From: Verticillium longisporum
Taxonomy: Eukaryota; Ascomycota; Sordariomycetes; Glomerellales; Plectosphaerellaceae
DNA length: 64,000 bases
Direction: 5' to 3'
Assembly: GCA_019188255.1 (NCBI GenBank)
Contig: JAETXT010000013.1
Location: 1,054,001-1,118,000, forward strand
Shown here one piece after another: positions 21,813 through 33,838 of the stretch. Position 1 is the stretch's first letter, and every line of letters starts with the position of its first letter. Position numbers and translations under genes: made by a program. Under the pieces are notes generated by a model, which saw nothing but the letters and a program-made list of their open reading frames with translations, was not told where the DNA came from and ran no database searches.

Positions 21813-23632
21813 CTAGACGGCGGCCACAACGGCTGCCCCCTTTCCATCCTTCTTGACGCTCTTCCACTCCAGACCAGCGCACGCCACAAACGCAACAGCC
21901 GCACACGCGAGAGTAACGTAGAACGTATCCTGCAGTCCGACCATGTACGCATCGAGAACGTCACCCAGCGCATCCTCCCTTGCCAAGTTCTCGAGAAGCT
22001 CCCGCACCTGGTCAGCTCCAGAGTTGATGAAGATGCGCGGCTCGATGCCCGGCACATTCTTACGGACGCCGTCCATGAGCCCCGTCTGGAACAGTGACTG
22101 AGCGACGGCGATCATGACAGCGCCGCCGAGGGCCTGGAAGAACTGCACGCACGCCGTGGCTACTGGCACATCTTCGAGCTTGAGCACGGTCTGCACCACA
22201 AGGACACCGAGTTGGAAGCCTGGACCGACGCCGAGGCCGGCGAGAACCTGGAAACCAAACCCTTGGGCAGGCCAGTGCCGACGTCGAGAGTCGTCAGTGC
22301 GCCGGCGCCGGCGATGAAGAGGGCGAGGCAGGGGAGCGTGACGGCGCTGTAGTAGCCAAGCCAGGAGATGAGAGCGCCGCTGACAATGGAAGACAGGACA
22401 ACCGAGAGGAGCAGTGGGAGAATCTTGATGCCGGCCTGGACAGCCGACACGCCCTGCACGGCTTGGAAGTACAGACTGAGGTAGTAGATGAGCGGGAAGA
22501 AGGCCCCGCCAAAACAAAAAGCAAAGAGCATGGCGCAGACGACATTGCGGTTTCGGAAAAGCCAAGGGGGCAGAGTGCCGTTGGGACCCTTGCGCAGCTG
22601 AACGACGCCAAAGAGAACGAGCAGGCCGGCGAAGCAGACGAACAGGCCAACGGTCGTGGGAGCGTTCCACTTGTACTTGTTGCCGCCCCACTGCAGGGCG
22701 AGCAGGAGGGAGACGATGGCCGGCAAGAAGAGGAGGGCACCGATTATGTCAAGTCGCTGGACACGTTCCTTGACGGTGAGGCCCTGCAGATTGTGCGAAT
22801 TCTTGGGCAGATGCAGAAAGAAGACGATGACGGCCATGGCGACGCCTCCGATGGGCAGGTTGATGTAGAAGCACCAGCGCCAGGTGGCATGGTCAGTCAG
22901 GGCACCGCCCAGAAGAGGGCCGGCTACCGAGGCGATGCCCCACATGCCGCCGATGAGGCCGAATGCCAAGGGCCGAAGACGCAACGGCATGGTGTAGGAC
23001 AGGATGACGATGGATCCGGAGAATAGACCAGCTGTGCCAATGCCAGCAATGGCACGACCGATGATGAAAGCGGTCGAGGTGGGGGCGGCAGCGGTGACGA
23101 CGCTGCCGACCTCAAAGATGAAGATGGCGATGAGAAAGGCGATCTTGACGTTGAAGTGCTTATAAATGGCACCATACAGGGGCTGCAGGGCTGTCGTGGT
23201 CAAGAGGTAGGCAGAGCCGTACCACCCAATGTCGCCGACCGAGTTGTACTGCGCCGTGATGGCGCCCAGGGCCGGGGCGATGATTGTCTGATCGAGGGCG
23301 ACGAGGAAAACGGCGAGGCACAATGAAGTGAGAATGAGGGTGAGCTTGAGGCCTTTGGGATAGATGGATTCATCTTCGACGGAGCCGTTCGCGTTTGCAT
23401 CCGCGGCTGGCTCATGTTGACTTTTCTCGACGGGCTTCTCAGCTGCGCCGTCGTCAAGAGTCTTTTCATCAAAGGCTCTATCGACTGATGCCTTTTCATC
23501 AATGGGGTCGTGGGTGGCCACCTCTGTCGAGGTGGTGTCGTCGCTCTTCTCCAGCTGCGGCTGTGGTTGAGGTTGGGCGTGTACTTGGGTCGGCTTGACC
23601 TCGACGGGTGTGGTTTCCGGCGGCGAAGCCAT
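21813..23632 (-). CDS. MFS drug:H+ antiporter, DHA2 (14-helix) type, with probable frameshift
   Basis: Plasma-membrane efflux pump of the fungal 14-helix major facilitator group that includes toxin and multidrug exporters. Intronless. The N-terminus (about 85 residues) is a cytosolic Lys/Glu/Pro-rich tail. Helices begin at LTLILTSLCLAVFLVALDQT. Motifs seen are the DQTI of helix 1, GWYGSAYLL, the IGRAIAGIGTAG region, and the antiporter motif C WGIASVAGPLLGGALTD. Around 22260 the frame breaks: GTGLPKG is followed one base out of frame by FGFQVLAGLGVGPGFQLGVL. One missing base in the GGGTTT context (forward cccttg) would restore a 606-residue protein ending GAAVVAAV. As read, the first frame ends at 22160, losing the last 2-3 helices. 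No biosynthetic cluster surrounds it, so substrate cannot be inferred. Confidence 0.88.
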
Positions 23633-25068
23633 ATTGCAAAGCTAGGTAGAGAGACACGCCAGGGAGTAGGATGAATCTGGATTCCAAGGGGTTCATAAGG
23701 CGAGGTGGGAGGCAGCCAGTATGGTGGGTTTTGTCCTTTGCGGCTAACAGTATATGCTGGACTGGCGTCGTCTGGGTGGATGCTGCCAGGTGAACGGAAG
23801 CGGGACAACAGGAGAGTATTAATAGTGCGCAGAGTTGCAGTGAAGTTGTTGATGAGAAGTAAAATCACAGGGGGTGTGGGAGAGGGTGATGACGCGACGA
23901 AACAAGGAAAATAAAATGCAGCAGCAGAAGCAATGGCGACTTGGTGCGTCCACTTGGTGCGTCGTGTAACGGTCTTTCCTGACGAAGCGAAAGACCGAAG
24001 TCCGAGTTCGATTTCCAGCATTTGCTGGGCCGTCTACCGAGCAGGAGCAGGAGCAAGGGACTGGACCTGGCGACTGGTACGGAAGCAGGAAGGAAACACA
24101 CCCGTGCATGGGAAGCAGGCCAGGCAGGGTCCGGCGGGTGCCCTTTCCACTGGCGCCCAAGGCCGAGCTGAACTTTCGGTCCCTCCCTCGCATTTGGAGA
24201 CATGGGGGCAGGCGGCGTGGTAACAAGGGGAAGCGAACACGCGAACACGCGAGACCCCAAAGTCCCTCCTTCCCTCTTTCATTTCCGTCATCAGGTAGGT
24301 GGCCCAAGCTGTTGCCTGGGCATGCACGAAAGGGCGTCCTAGCCTTAGGCCAACGGTCAGCGGCAGGCAGAGAGCCACGGGACGCCAGGTCTCACCAGGA
24401 CCTGCCTAGAACATCATCCGACGACACCAAGGGAATTGCTCGTCCCCCTCTTCTCGTTGGCCGGAGAGCATGTCAGTGGATAGAGAGCAGCAGCCATCAG
24501 GCAACAGTGCTGGATCAGATTAGCAGGGCCCAATCGAAGGCGCCGTCCACTGGCCCACGCGATCGTGACCTTTTCGACCTTTTCGTGCCTAGGTAGCAGC
24601 TACATGTACTTTGGCCCAAGCCAAGGTACCTACCTAGGTAAGGGAACTAGCCATCTTACTTTGCCTAGTGTCTCGAGATCGTCCCGGCTTACCTTGCTGA
24701 CGAACAGTCATGTTGAGCGTCATGCACATCACCTGCACAGATCTATTTGCTGTGACATTCACGTACGACGCTGACAATGGCGTCCCCGACAGCCGTCCCG
24801 ATGGATGCCCTACTCATAGGGCTGGGCCCATCAGGACTCGGCCTTCCCCGGATGCCGAGCGCTGATCCCTCGTACGGTTCTCGGGCTAAACCCACCTACA
24901 AACCCACCAGGGGAAACATCGTCACTCGGATGAACTTGTAGGCCGATGCGACGCAACTCGAATTGTCCTTCGCTACCTTATTCACAGGGTCACGCTGATC
25001 ATCATCAATCTTCCCTAAAGCACGCCGTTTCCAATCTGCAGTGCATGACGTCAACGAAAGCCGTCGGC
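23633..25068. other. intergenic, promoter of MFS gene and 3' flank of Argonaute
   Basis: 1.4 kb without a supported gene. Overlapping open frames on both strands (23800-24380) are serine/proline/arginine-rich and match nothing. A CCTAGGTA-type palindrome cluster lies at 24588-24643. Confidence 0.55.
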
Positions 25069-28000
25069 CTAAATGTAGTACATCGTGTCCCTGAGCCGTG
25101 CATGCACCACCTTGGCCCCGTCGTCGGCCGACAGGCCTCCGCCGCTGCGCACCGACGACGACATGGTGTCCGAGACGTCAAAGTACTCGGGCCTGTGCAC
25201 CCGCGCCCGTTCGCACACAATGTCCGCGTAGTACGCCGGCGGGCAGATGCTGACGGCCTTGGTGGCCCGTCCAAAGAGGTAACACAGATCGTGCGTGAAC
25301 TTTTCCAGCTGATTGGCCGCCTGCTCCGTCATGCCGTAATTGGTTGTGAATATCTCGTCCAGCAGCACCGTGTACCGCGCCGGCCGCGCCGTGCCCTTGA
25401 GCGCCGTGTGCGCCGTCAGGAAAAAGTCCCAGTACCGCGCCTGCGTCACGCCCCGGTCCACCACTGTGCCGTTCTTGATGTTGCGCGACTTGGCGTCCAT
25501 GTGGTCCTCGCGAGTCGGGTAGAACCGTGTCTGGTGCCGCTTGACCGACACAATGATGGAGAGCTTGGGCATGCGCCCGTTCGGGTACATGACGCGGCAC
25601 GCCTCGCGCATCTGCGGCAGCTCCTGCTCGAGCACCTGGCTGAACTGCCCCTCCGAGACGCCATCGCGGTAGACGACGATGAACTCGGGGAGCGACTGCC
25701 GGTTCTTCTTGCGCCAGAGCTCCAGCCGCGACTTGAAGCTCTCCATGAGTTTGCTGTCCAGCATCTCCTGGCCCGACTCCTGCTCCCACGCCACCGCCGG
25801 CCACTGTCCCAGATCCTTGTCAACGCTGGCCACGAGGCCGACGATGCTCGGCGGCAAGTCCTTGTTTCCTGGCTGCAGACCCATGTTGGTGGGGTGTGTG
25901 ACGTCGTAGCCGACGACCATGGTCTTGCCCTGGGCCACGATGCCGATGGGATCCTTGACCCTGTGGTTGATGCCGCCGTTTTTGAGGTTCCACTTGAGAC
26001 CAATGTTGGCGAACGTCATGGGATTCTCCTTGGTGAACATCTTCTCCACGGCGCAAATCGTGTGGAATCCAAATTGGCAGTCGCCCAGCGTCTTGATAAC
26101 ACTGTAGAGAGTGGTGTCCTGACGGGGCAGGATGACGAGCACGAAGAGATTGGGGGGCCCCTTGGCAGCCCTTTGCTCAAGTTCCTTGAACGCCGCCTCC
26201 ACGTCGTCCTGGTATCGGAACGACGAAGTGCGTACCCGAAGACCTCGCCGAGGGGCCGTGTCGATGGGGATACCCGTGTTCGCAAGGAAGTCGGCAAATT
26301 TGCCCACGTCTTCGGCAGTATCGATGTTGCGTTTGCTCTCCGTTACCTTCACCCAGGCCCAGTTCGTGATCTTGGGACCCGCCTCAGCAACTTGCACGTC
26401 CCGCATGTTCCATCCGCCGCTAAACGTCCTCGCCTCCTTGTTTTTGAGATAAAGGACCGAGGGTGACTGGAGCTCGCGGCCCCAGACCGTCAGGAGGCGC
26501 CGGTCGATGGTCAGGCCAAATTGCTGGAGTGTCGGGTTCTCATCCAGGCCCAGCGCGCTGCGACTTTCCGTGCTGATCGACAGGGCGTTGGCAAACGGAG
26601 ACCGACAGGCAAAGTCGAGCATCAACGTCGTCTCCTCGCCACTGAGCTTGGACCGCACCGACTGACCGCCAATGATGGTGCACCGCTCGGCGGGCACGTA
26701 CAACGGCTTGTCGGGTCGTCCTAGGTTGACGAGTGGGAGCTTCGCGTCAAAGTCAATACCATACTCTACAGTCAAGGTTAGCGTGAAGCTTCAGGAAAAG
26801 CTGAGGAGACGGTCCGCATACTCCACTTTGAGTACTCATGAACGGTGTAGTGACCCGGACGCCTGTTGCCCATCACAGTCGTCTCGCCTTCGCGAGGTTC
26901 CATCTTGAACCACACGTCTTTGGGTCCGCCCCACTGGAAGTTCTGTTTGAACTTGACAGTCTCGCTCTTGAGAACGTCCCTGTTGATTTGCGAGCTGCTG
27001 ATTCCAGCTAGGCCCAACATTGTTTTCTTCGCCTCATAGTCGCGGCCATTGCCGTCCCTGAAGACGCACTTGACGCGTGCCTTGCTGAGAAAGTTGGACA
27101 GGGCCTTGGTCTTGGCGGTAGTGCCTGGGTCGGGCGGGTTCGATCCGCCGTACTGCGCGATATTGGCCCAGCGGCAGAGGTCGGCAACCGAAACGGCAGT
27201 CCTGAAGACGCCGCTGGTGACATTGACGTTGAGGAGGGCACGACCGGTGCCCAGGCGGACACTCTGAAAGTATCCACGGATGGCAGAGATCCGATTGTTC
27301 ACGCCGAGCTGCTTCTCGACGCATGTCGGGCCGATGGGGAAGAACCGAGCGCTCCCGACGGGCGAGACTTCGGGGTTCTTGCGCGGAGTGTAGCCAAGGA
27401 TGACGCCGAGGGCATCGACGGGGACGGCAAACTTGGGGAAGCCATTGGGATCGGCCTTGTCCGACATGGTCTTGAGATACTGCAGGGTTGCGTCGAACGA
27501 GGCTTCGATGGGATCAACGATCCGGACAAAGAAGTTCTCTGTCTTGTTGCTATTCTCACCCTTGAAGGTCACCTCAAGGCAGTCATCGTTGTACTTGAGC
27601 TTGTGGAGCGAAATGAGCTTGCTCTTGAACTCGGTGGCGAGGACCGCTTTCGGATCCTCCTCGCGCAGCTTGTCCATAGCCAGCTGGATGATGATGGCTA
27701 GCTTTCGTCCCGAGACATCTGTCTTCAGCGCCTTGTTTTTGATCCTGGTCTTCGGATCGACCTGGCGCTGAGCGCCCTTGTTGGGGCGAACCTTGTGTAC
27801 CTCGAGGTTGTAAGCGTACACAACCTTTGGCTTGACGCCCATCTCGAAGTAGTTCGCCCAGAGCACCACCTTGTTTCCCTTGGTTCCATATGCAGGGCGG
27901 AGGGGGAACAGCAAATCAGCCTCACCGGACACCTTGAGCTTGCTCATCTTTGTGTTCAGGCCCTGAGCCTGATAAGCGGCCACGAGCTTGTTCTCCAAAG

Positions 28001-28486
28001 CCGTCACTGCGGCGTTAGGTTCCGGGATGGCCTGGTCTTGCCTGAAGTAGTGTTAGCATGGGCAACTACGCATGTGAACTGAGACATGAGAAGAGGGACA
28101 AACCCAAAGACACGATGAGGCTCGCCTTCGAACGGCTCGGCGCGAGGGGCGAATCCGCCGCGGCCTCCACGACCTCGGAAGCCGCCACCTCCACGATCCC
28201 CTCGATAGCCACCTCCACCCCCACCGCTGCGTTCGCCGTTTGTGCTGCCTCCTCCACGATCTCCACGGTAACTGCCCCGGCCTCCACGGTCACCACCATA
28301 CCCACCGCGGCCACCCTGGGCGTCGCCACGGCCGCCCCCGAAGGCGCTGCCGCGACCCCGATCTCCCCCGCGTCCACGATCCCCTCCGCGCCCACGATCT
28401 CCGCCACGCCCTCGGGCTCCGCCTCGGTCTCCGCCACGGCCTGCGCCACGGCCTCCGCCGCGGCCGCCCCGTGGATGATCAGCCAT
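25069..28486 (-). CDS. Argonaute (QDE-2-like, AGO/PIWI)
   Basis: Small-RNA-guided slicer of the RNA silencing pathway, working with Dicer products. Three exons: 28486-28104, 28041-26822 and 26765-25069, giving 1099 residues. Residues 1-120 are an RGG/GGDRGR-rich disordered region, as in fungal QDE-2 proteins. Then come the N and linker domains (RPAYGTKGNKVVLWANYFEM), DUF1785/L2 (GYFQSVRLGTGRALLNVNV), the PAZ segment, MID (RRLLTVWGRELQSPSVLYLK) and PIWI. Catalytic residues appear intact: Asp in GYDVTHP (about 819), Asp in YRDGVSEGQ (about 900) and His in RARVH (about 1057). The splice at residue 534 joins TVHEYSKW to KYGIDFDAKLP. No lesion was seen. Whether it defends against mobile elements or works in meiotic silencing cannot be told here. 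Confidence 0.96.
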
Positions 28487-30028
28487 GATGCAAGACGGTG
28501 AGCGATTGGGTCGGTGAAGATGTTCGAGTTTAAGTTCAGCGACGTAGAATCAGCAGGTCAGACTGAGTGGAAGGCGAGTGTAGAAGCTGCCAAGCTTCAG
28601 TGATAGTGTGATGGGAGTTTGTTGAGTAGAGGGCGGATATCGCTCGTAGAATAAGACATCCGAGGCGTGGTGAGAGTCTTTGATTGTCGTGCTGAGGGCG
28701 TTCCGTTTGTCGGATTGCCCAATCCTCCTGCTTAGGCCAACAGAATCCTTGTGCAAATGGCTATCAGACGCAGGGAGACTCTGGGTTCGGGAGGAACTCG
28801 CTTTGATTGAGCTACCTATGGAAGCGTGTTTGTCGAAGCATGAAGCCCGCGGATGAGGTTTTGCGTCGTAAAGAGCAAGCCTCAGTCTGCCATTGACTGA
28901 GGAGGCAAACTTCCAAGGGGTGGTCGTTGGTGCACTTGTTGGCATGCGACAGCAGGACGTGGGTTGTGAGATGAGACAGAGAAACACTCCAGAGACTTTT
29001 TGAAAAGACGAGGCTGATCACAGGTACTTAGCCAAAAGTTCGATGATGCCCTGCTCCGATCGACAGGTGTGCGAGAATCCAAACCGGGAAGACGAGCAAA
29101 ACGAGGTAGCTGAGCTGAGGCACCTGGGCACGCACCACTGCCCCTCCCTAGTGCACCATCTAGTCGGGAGGCCCACTAGTGGGTATTTCCACTTTGTCCC
29201 CCGCCCGCCTTCTGCCGAGCCTGAACATGAATGGCTGGTCAGGGAATATCAAGACGAGGAGGTCATGTCTGGGGTTGGTAGGTCTCCTGTGACATCCCCA
29301 GATGTCAATCAACGCCCAAACAATAAACGTCGAGAACGCGGCTTAGGTACCTTAGGGTAAGTAGCGTCGTCGACCAGTCGGGATCGCAGCCGTCCGGGGG
29401 TTGAAAGGAACGGCCGCACAGATCCCCCCATGCTTCCCAACGTGATAGCACGCTACAGTGACAATCTGGCTGCATTGGCTACCGTCATGACTCCAGGATG
29501 ATGGTCCGAGGGATGTGCTAGCAACTTTAGAAGTCGTGCAAACTGCCGGGTGCGGACAATACCATTGATACAAAACTGGATGTGCCCTTGAAGCGAGGGC
29601 ATCGCCATGACGGAAGGAGATTGGGTGCTTTAGAATTGATGACAAGCTGGCAGTTGGTTTGTTCTTTCTTCCCGGAGAGCCAGCATGTGTCGGCAAGACA
29701 GCTTGTGGGTGAGCTCCAAGAAAGGCACACGGCTTCGCTGGCTACCTGAAGCATGTGTGGGTGAATGAGCTGTCCCAACGCTACATGCAGCTCTCAATCA
29801 TTGCCGTGACGCTAGTCCAATCCGACCAACAATCGCAAGGGTAACTTTCGCCACTGGATCGATGCAGCTATCCAACTGGATGGGGGGATCCCCGGATTGG
29901 CCAGCTACCAAATCAAGAAGAAACCATGAGGGAGTCGTGGCGGATATCTCGGGTTCCAGGATGGTGTTCCCTGCAATTTTGCCTAGGTAGAAGCCAACTT
30001 TGACAGTCGTGGTGGGGTGGCCTGCTCC
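28487..30028. other. intergenic, promoter of Argonaute
   Basis: 1.5 kb with no supported gene. A short CTTAGGTACCTTAGGGTA palindromic element lies at 29342-29361. Confidence 0.55.
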
Positions 30029-30563
30029 CTACTTGATCAAATGTCCTGCCGTGGCGACGGCTAGAATGTCCTTCTCGAGCCCTCCAATGTGAACAAACTC
30101 GATGCCGGCAGCTTGGAGAGCGCCTCGGCCAGTGCTGTCACTGACGAATTTCTCCCGCTCCTGCTCGCCGACTTTGACGGCCGGGTTGCGGTGCTTCAGG
30201 CGGGGGATGGGTTTCTCGCAAGCCAGGATTGCCACTGAGCCGCTCCGAGCAAGGTTCCATCGTCGTGTACAGGATCAAGGGTGGTGACTGGACGGCCGTC
30301 GCGAGCTCCTCTTCCGTCACACTGTGGGCGGCCGCAAACTTCATGAAGCAGCACTGCTCGGCAAGTGTGTTGCCATCGAGTTCCAGCGTGTAGCCAGTGG
30401 AGACGATGGTGTTGGTGTTGGGGTCGACGAGAACCGCGCCTACACTGTAGTTTGTCGATTTCGGGGGCGACCGGGCCGCTAGAGACAGAGCGTACTGGAG
30501 ATACGCCTTGTGGTCACCAGGATGGATGGACGGCGCTGGCTCGGTGTCTGTAATGGAAGCCAT
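30029..30563 (-). pseudogene. RIB2-type (DRAP/CDA fold) deaminase, disrupted
   Basis: The family deaminates a pyrimidine intermediate of riboflavin synthesis using zinc. The 5' frame (30563 to about 30230) reads NYSVGAVLVD, then GNTLAEQCC, then LYTTMEPCSERLSGN. The 3' part is in another frame: AILACEKPIPRLKHRN, EKFVSDSTGR, LQAAGIEFVHIGGLEKDILA and VATAGHLIK. Two defects are visible. The catalytic HAE zinc motif reads LAE (His to Leu). The frame shifts just after SGN, where relatives carry a further Cys-containing segment; a few codons seem to be missing, and the short direct repeat GGCAA/GCAAT at the join would suit a small deletion. I infer a decayed, inactive copy; the functional RIB2 would be elsewhere. 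As an intact coding frame the first part would end at 30138. Confidence 0.75.
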
Positions 30564-30959
30564 GGTTACAACTGTAAAGTTGCAGACGCGGTTGAGAATC
30601 AGTGGTCGTCGATAGACCTTGTCCTGAGCACCAAGAAAAAGCCGGTATTCTTCTCGGCGAGCTTCGTCCCTGTCAGTGAAAAGTCATACACCCAATTCGC
30701 CTTGCCAATCCGCCTGAGATGCAGATGGGAAAAGGCAGACTGGTGAGGGAGGGGTAGAGCGATGGAGCTCCTCTAGAGGGGCTACTACTCCAGCTGCCAC
30801 CCAGCACTGTAGGCGTCGATTGCCGACTTGACCCCCACTTGGAGCTCGCCTAGCCTGCCACTTTATGCGGACGCGTCGAAACGCGTTGATGGCTGATGCT
30901 CTGCCGGCTCAACGCACCACAATCGACCACATATTCATCAAACACACAACGGATCGACA
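30564..30959. promoter_or_regulatory. divergent spacer between RIB2-like pseudogene and J-protein gene
   Basis: 396 bp upstream of both starts. Presumably holds the J-protein promoter. No defined motif recognised. Confidence 0.45.
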
Positions 30960-31932
30960 ATGTCTTCCTCCGACGATCTGATCGATGGCGAGCCGCCGGC
31001 CATCGACCCTTACGAGACGCTGGGTCTCGAGCGGGAGGCTACTGCCGACCAGGTGAAGTCGGCCTACCGCAAAGCAGCATTGAAGAACCACCCAGGTAGG
31101 CAGCGCAGCCCCCAGGGCCAGCCTCAAGCTGCGTACACGCGCTGACTGGAGCCCGACAGACAAGGTCCCCGAGGACAAAAAGTCCGAGGCCAACGAAAAG
31201 TTCCAGTCCATCGCCTTCGCCTATGCCATCCTCTCTGATCCTGCGCGCCGCAAGCGCTACGACACGACCGGCTCGACCTCCGAATCCATCGTCGACGCCG
31301 ACGGCTTCAACTGGTCCGACTTCTACCGTGAGCAGTTCCGCGATTCCATCTCGGCAGATGCCATTGAGAAGTTTGCCGCCAAGTACAAGGGCTCCGACGA
31401 GGAGAAGGATGACGTGCTCGTGGCGTACGAGGAGCACAAGGGCAAGATGGACCAAGTTTACGAATCAGTCATGCTGAGCGACGTGCTCGAGGACGATGAG
31501 CGTTTCCGCTCCATCATCGATGCGGCTATCAAGTCGGGAGATGTACCACCCTTCACGGCCTACACGAAGGAGAGCGCCAAGTCCAAAGCGGCGCGGGTCA
31601 AGGCCGCGAAGGCTGAGGGGCAGGAGGCTGAGGAATACGCAAAGGAGCTGGGCGTACACGACAAGCTGTTTGGCAACAAGAAGAAGGGCAAGAAGAACAA
31701 GAAGGACGATGAGATGGATCTGGCTGCGTTGATCCAGCAGAACCAAGCGAAGCGGGCCAACTTTCTCCAGGACCTCGAGGCCAAGTACGCAGCGCCGAGC
31801 AAGACGAAGACGGGCAAGAAGAGGGTTGTTGAGGAGGAGCCATCGGAGGAGGCTTTCCAGGCGGCGGCTGCGAGGCTCAAGAAAGCCAAGGCCTCTGAGT
31901 CAAGTAGGCCAACAAGGAGCTCCAAGAAATGA
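30960..31932 (+). CDS. DNAJC9-like J-domain protein
   Basis: Hsp70 co-chaperone; animal DNAJC9 also chaperones histones H3-H4. Two exons: 30960-31095 and 31160-31932, giving 302 residues. The J domain begins [18 protein letters not shown] and the HPD motif is split exactly by the intron (HP|DK). After it come [20 protein letters not shown] and the conserved [13 protein letters not shown] segment typical of DNAJC9. Then follow [19 protein letters not shown] and [16 protein letters not shown]. The C-terminus is basic and coiled, with [20 protein letters not shown] and a terminal RSSKK, fitting nuclear location. No Gly/Phe or zinc-finger region is present. Intact. Confidence 0.93.
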
Positions 31933-32396
31933 GTGTGAGTTAGTAGGGAAGTCAATCGGCGCATGGGATGGTACTTTGGGTCAGCTTTTCACGATTTGTA
32001 GTGTATGGATTATGTGGCGTTGGGCCTAGGCTATACCGAGACAAATCATAGCCTGAATGAATTCAATGTTACAGAGCTTTGCTCACGTTCTTGCAGTGAT
32101 GATTTGCAACTCGCTCAGACTGACTGCGGCTTCTGATATCTGGTGAACTGGGCCGGTTGTCGCTGGGTCAACGGGTCCCTCTGTGGTGGGTGGTATCGCT
32201 GCCTACCCCAACTGCGACTGCGTCACCAAGGCGCGCCATTGCGACTCCACAACGGTTTAAAGTGCTCGCATGTATCTGCCATCGACGCGTCTCATTTCAG
32301 ACCGCGTCAAACGAAACGAGACACGATAAGGTGTCCTACTTCCAGCGCCTGCGACATCTCTCCATAATCCTCAAAGCGCAGTTTGCCGGCCATGCC
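31933..32396. promoter_or_regulatory. spacer upstream of STN1
   Basis: 464 bp. Contains the J-protein 3' end and the STN1 promoter. No further feature seen. Confidence 0.45.
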
Positions 32397-33838
32397 ATGA
32401 CCAGCGCATCCACCGACCTGTACCCTCAATACTGCTTCCACCTCTCCCCCACGTTTGATCAATGGTGCCTGCTCACCGCGGCGACCATTCACGCCCTCGA
32501 CACGCACAACGAGTATGAAGGTAGGCGTCTCCATCCACTCCGTCTTCCCAGGCGGCAAACACTAACAAGGCTCACGCAGGGCAAGGCCTGTTCTTCCACC
32601 GCAATCTTCCCGTAAAATGGGTGCGCCTCGTCGGCGTGGTCGTCGCCATCGACGATGTCTACAACCGTCGCATCTTCACCATTGACGACAGCAGCGGCGC
32701 CTGCATCGAGTGCAATGTTGCCGTCAAAGTCATCCCTGCCGTGCTTCCGACCTTTGGGGACAAGGATCCGCTAGCGTATGCGCCTCGACGACTTGAATTT
32801 CTGCAGCCGGGTTGCGATGATGTTGATGTCGGCGCCGTCGTGGACATTAAGGGGAGCGTGGCGCTTTTTCGCGATGAGAAGACGGTTAAGATACAAAAGG
32901 TCAAGACTGTAAGGTCCACGGCACAAGAGATCGCGCTTTGGGAGAAGAGGGACAATTTCATGCGCGATGTGCTGGGGGTGCCCTGGGTGGTGGATGAGAA
33001 GCAGATGCGACGGTGTCGACGGGAGGCCGAGGGGCGCGAGAGAAAAGAAAAGCGCGAGGAAAAGGAGAGACAGCGGCGTGAGGCGGAGAACGGCGAGCTG
33101 GTTACAGGGCTGGAGAGGGCCAGTGGTGCAAGGCTGACAAGCAAGCACGTCGCTGACGATGAGGCGCCCGAGGCTCAAAACCGGCCTGTCACCGGCCTTG
33201 AAAAAGGTTCAGGGAGAAAGGTAGTGAGTGCTGTGGCATCTGCTGAAGAAAGACGCGGCGACGATGGCGCGACTGGCGAATCTAGGACATCCGGGAAGCC
33301 AAGACCTGCCACATCTGTCACAGCGTTGTCTCAAGGCCTCGAAAGCTCACGATCAATACGTCGTTACAAGAATGTCGGTGTTTTTCACGACAATAAGCGG
33401 CATATGAACGACGATTCTGGCTTGGCGATGTCGACAAGGGTCTCCGGACCCAATGTTGACCATCAAGTGAGGCCGAGGGCCGAGGGCCTGGAGCGCTCAC
33501 GGCCGACGTTGTGGCTCGCTGAAGATAATCCAGCGAGGTCTGAACAGCCAGCGAGAACTCAGACGCAGGGGCTCGAGAGGTCAAGACCGCCTACCAGACA
33601 GCGCTCGGTGGTATTTATGGAAGAGAGCTGTGGAAGAAGGAATACTCCAACATACGCTTATAATACCATCGAGTCAACCGGAGAGCACCCGAAGATGGGA
33701 CAGTCAGAAGGTTTGGAGAGGTCGCGTAGAGCTATCCATTACACGCCAGAAGATGTGGGTGATGGACGCTCGAGACACCTCTCTGTCGAGCCGAATGTAC
33801 TCGGGCAACGAAAGAAGAGGCCGGGCCCACGAGGCTAG
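32397..33838 (+). CDS. STN1: STN1 telomere-capping protein with GLERSR-type repeats
   Basis: Subunit of the CST complex, which caps telomeres and aids lagging-strand fill-in. Two exons: 32397-32520 and 32580-33838, giving 460 residues. The N-terminus has the family pattern: YPQYCFHLSPTFDQWCLLTA, then GQGLFFHRNLPVKWVRLVGV and VVAIDDVYNRRIFTIDDSSG (OB-fold strands), then VGAVVDIKGSVALFRDEKTV and KIQKV. The residues after about 190 (VVDEKQMRRCRREAEG) are a charged helix. The last 240 residues are disordered and hold six imperfect repeats with core GLE[RKS]xS, starting at nt 33106, 33194, 33334, 33485, 33568 and 33710. The C-terminal winged-helix domains of animal and yeast STN1 are not seen. Start chosen at MTSASTDLYP; upstream ATGs are out of frame or non-conserved. 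Confidence 0.9.

Noticed and set aside
24946..26466. 506-codon + strand frame opposite Argonaute
   Set aside because: Antisense shadow of the PIWI exon, rich in Arg/His/Val with no motif.
28105..28486. GGDRGR repeats read as an independent repeat element
   Set aside because: They are the coding RGG region of Argonaute exon 1.
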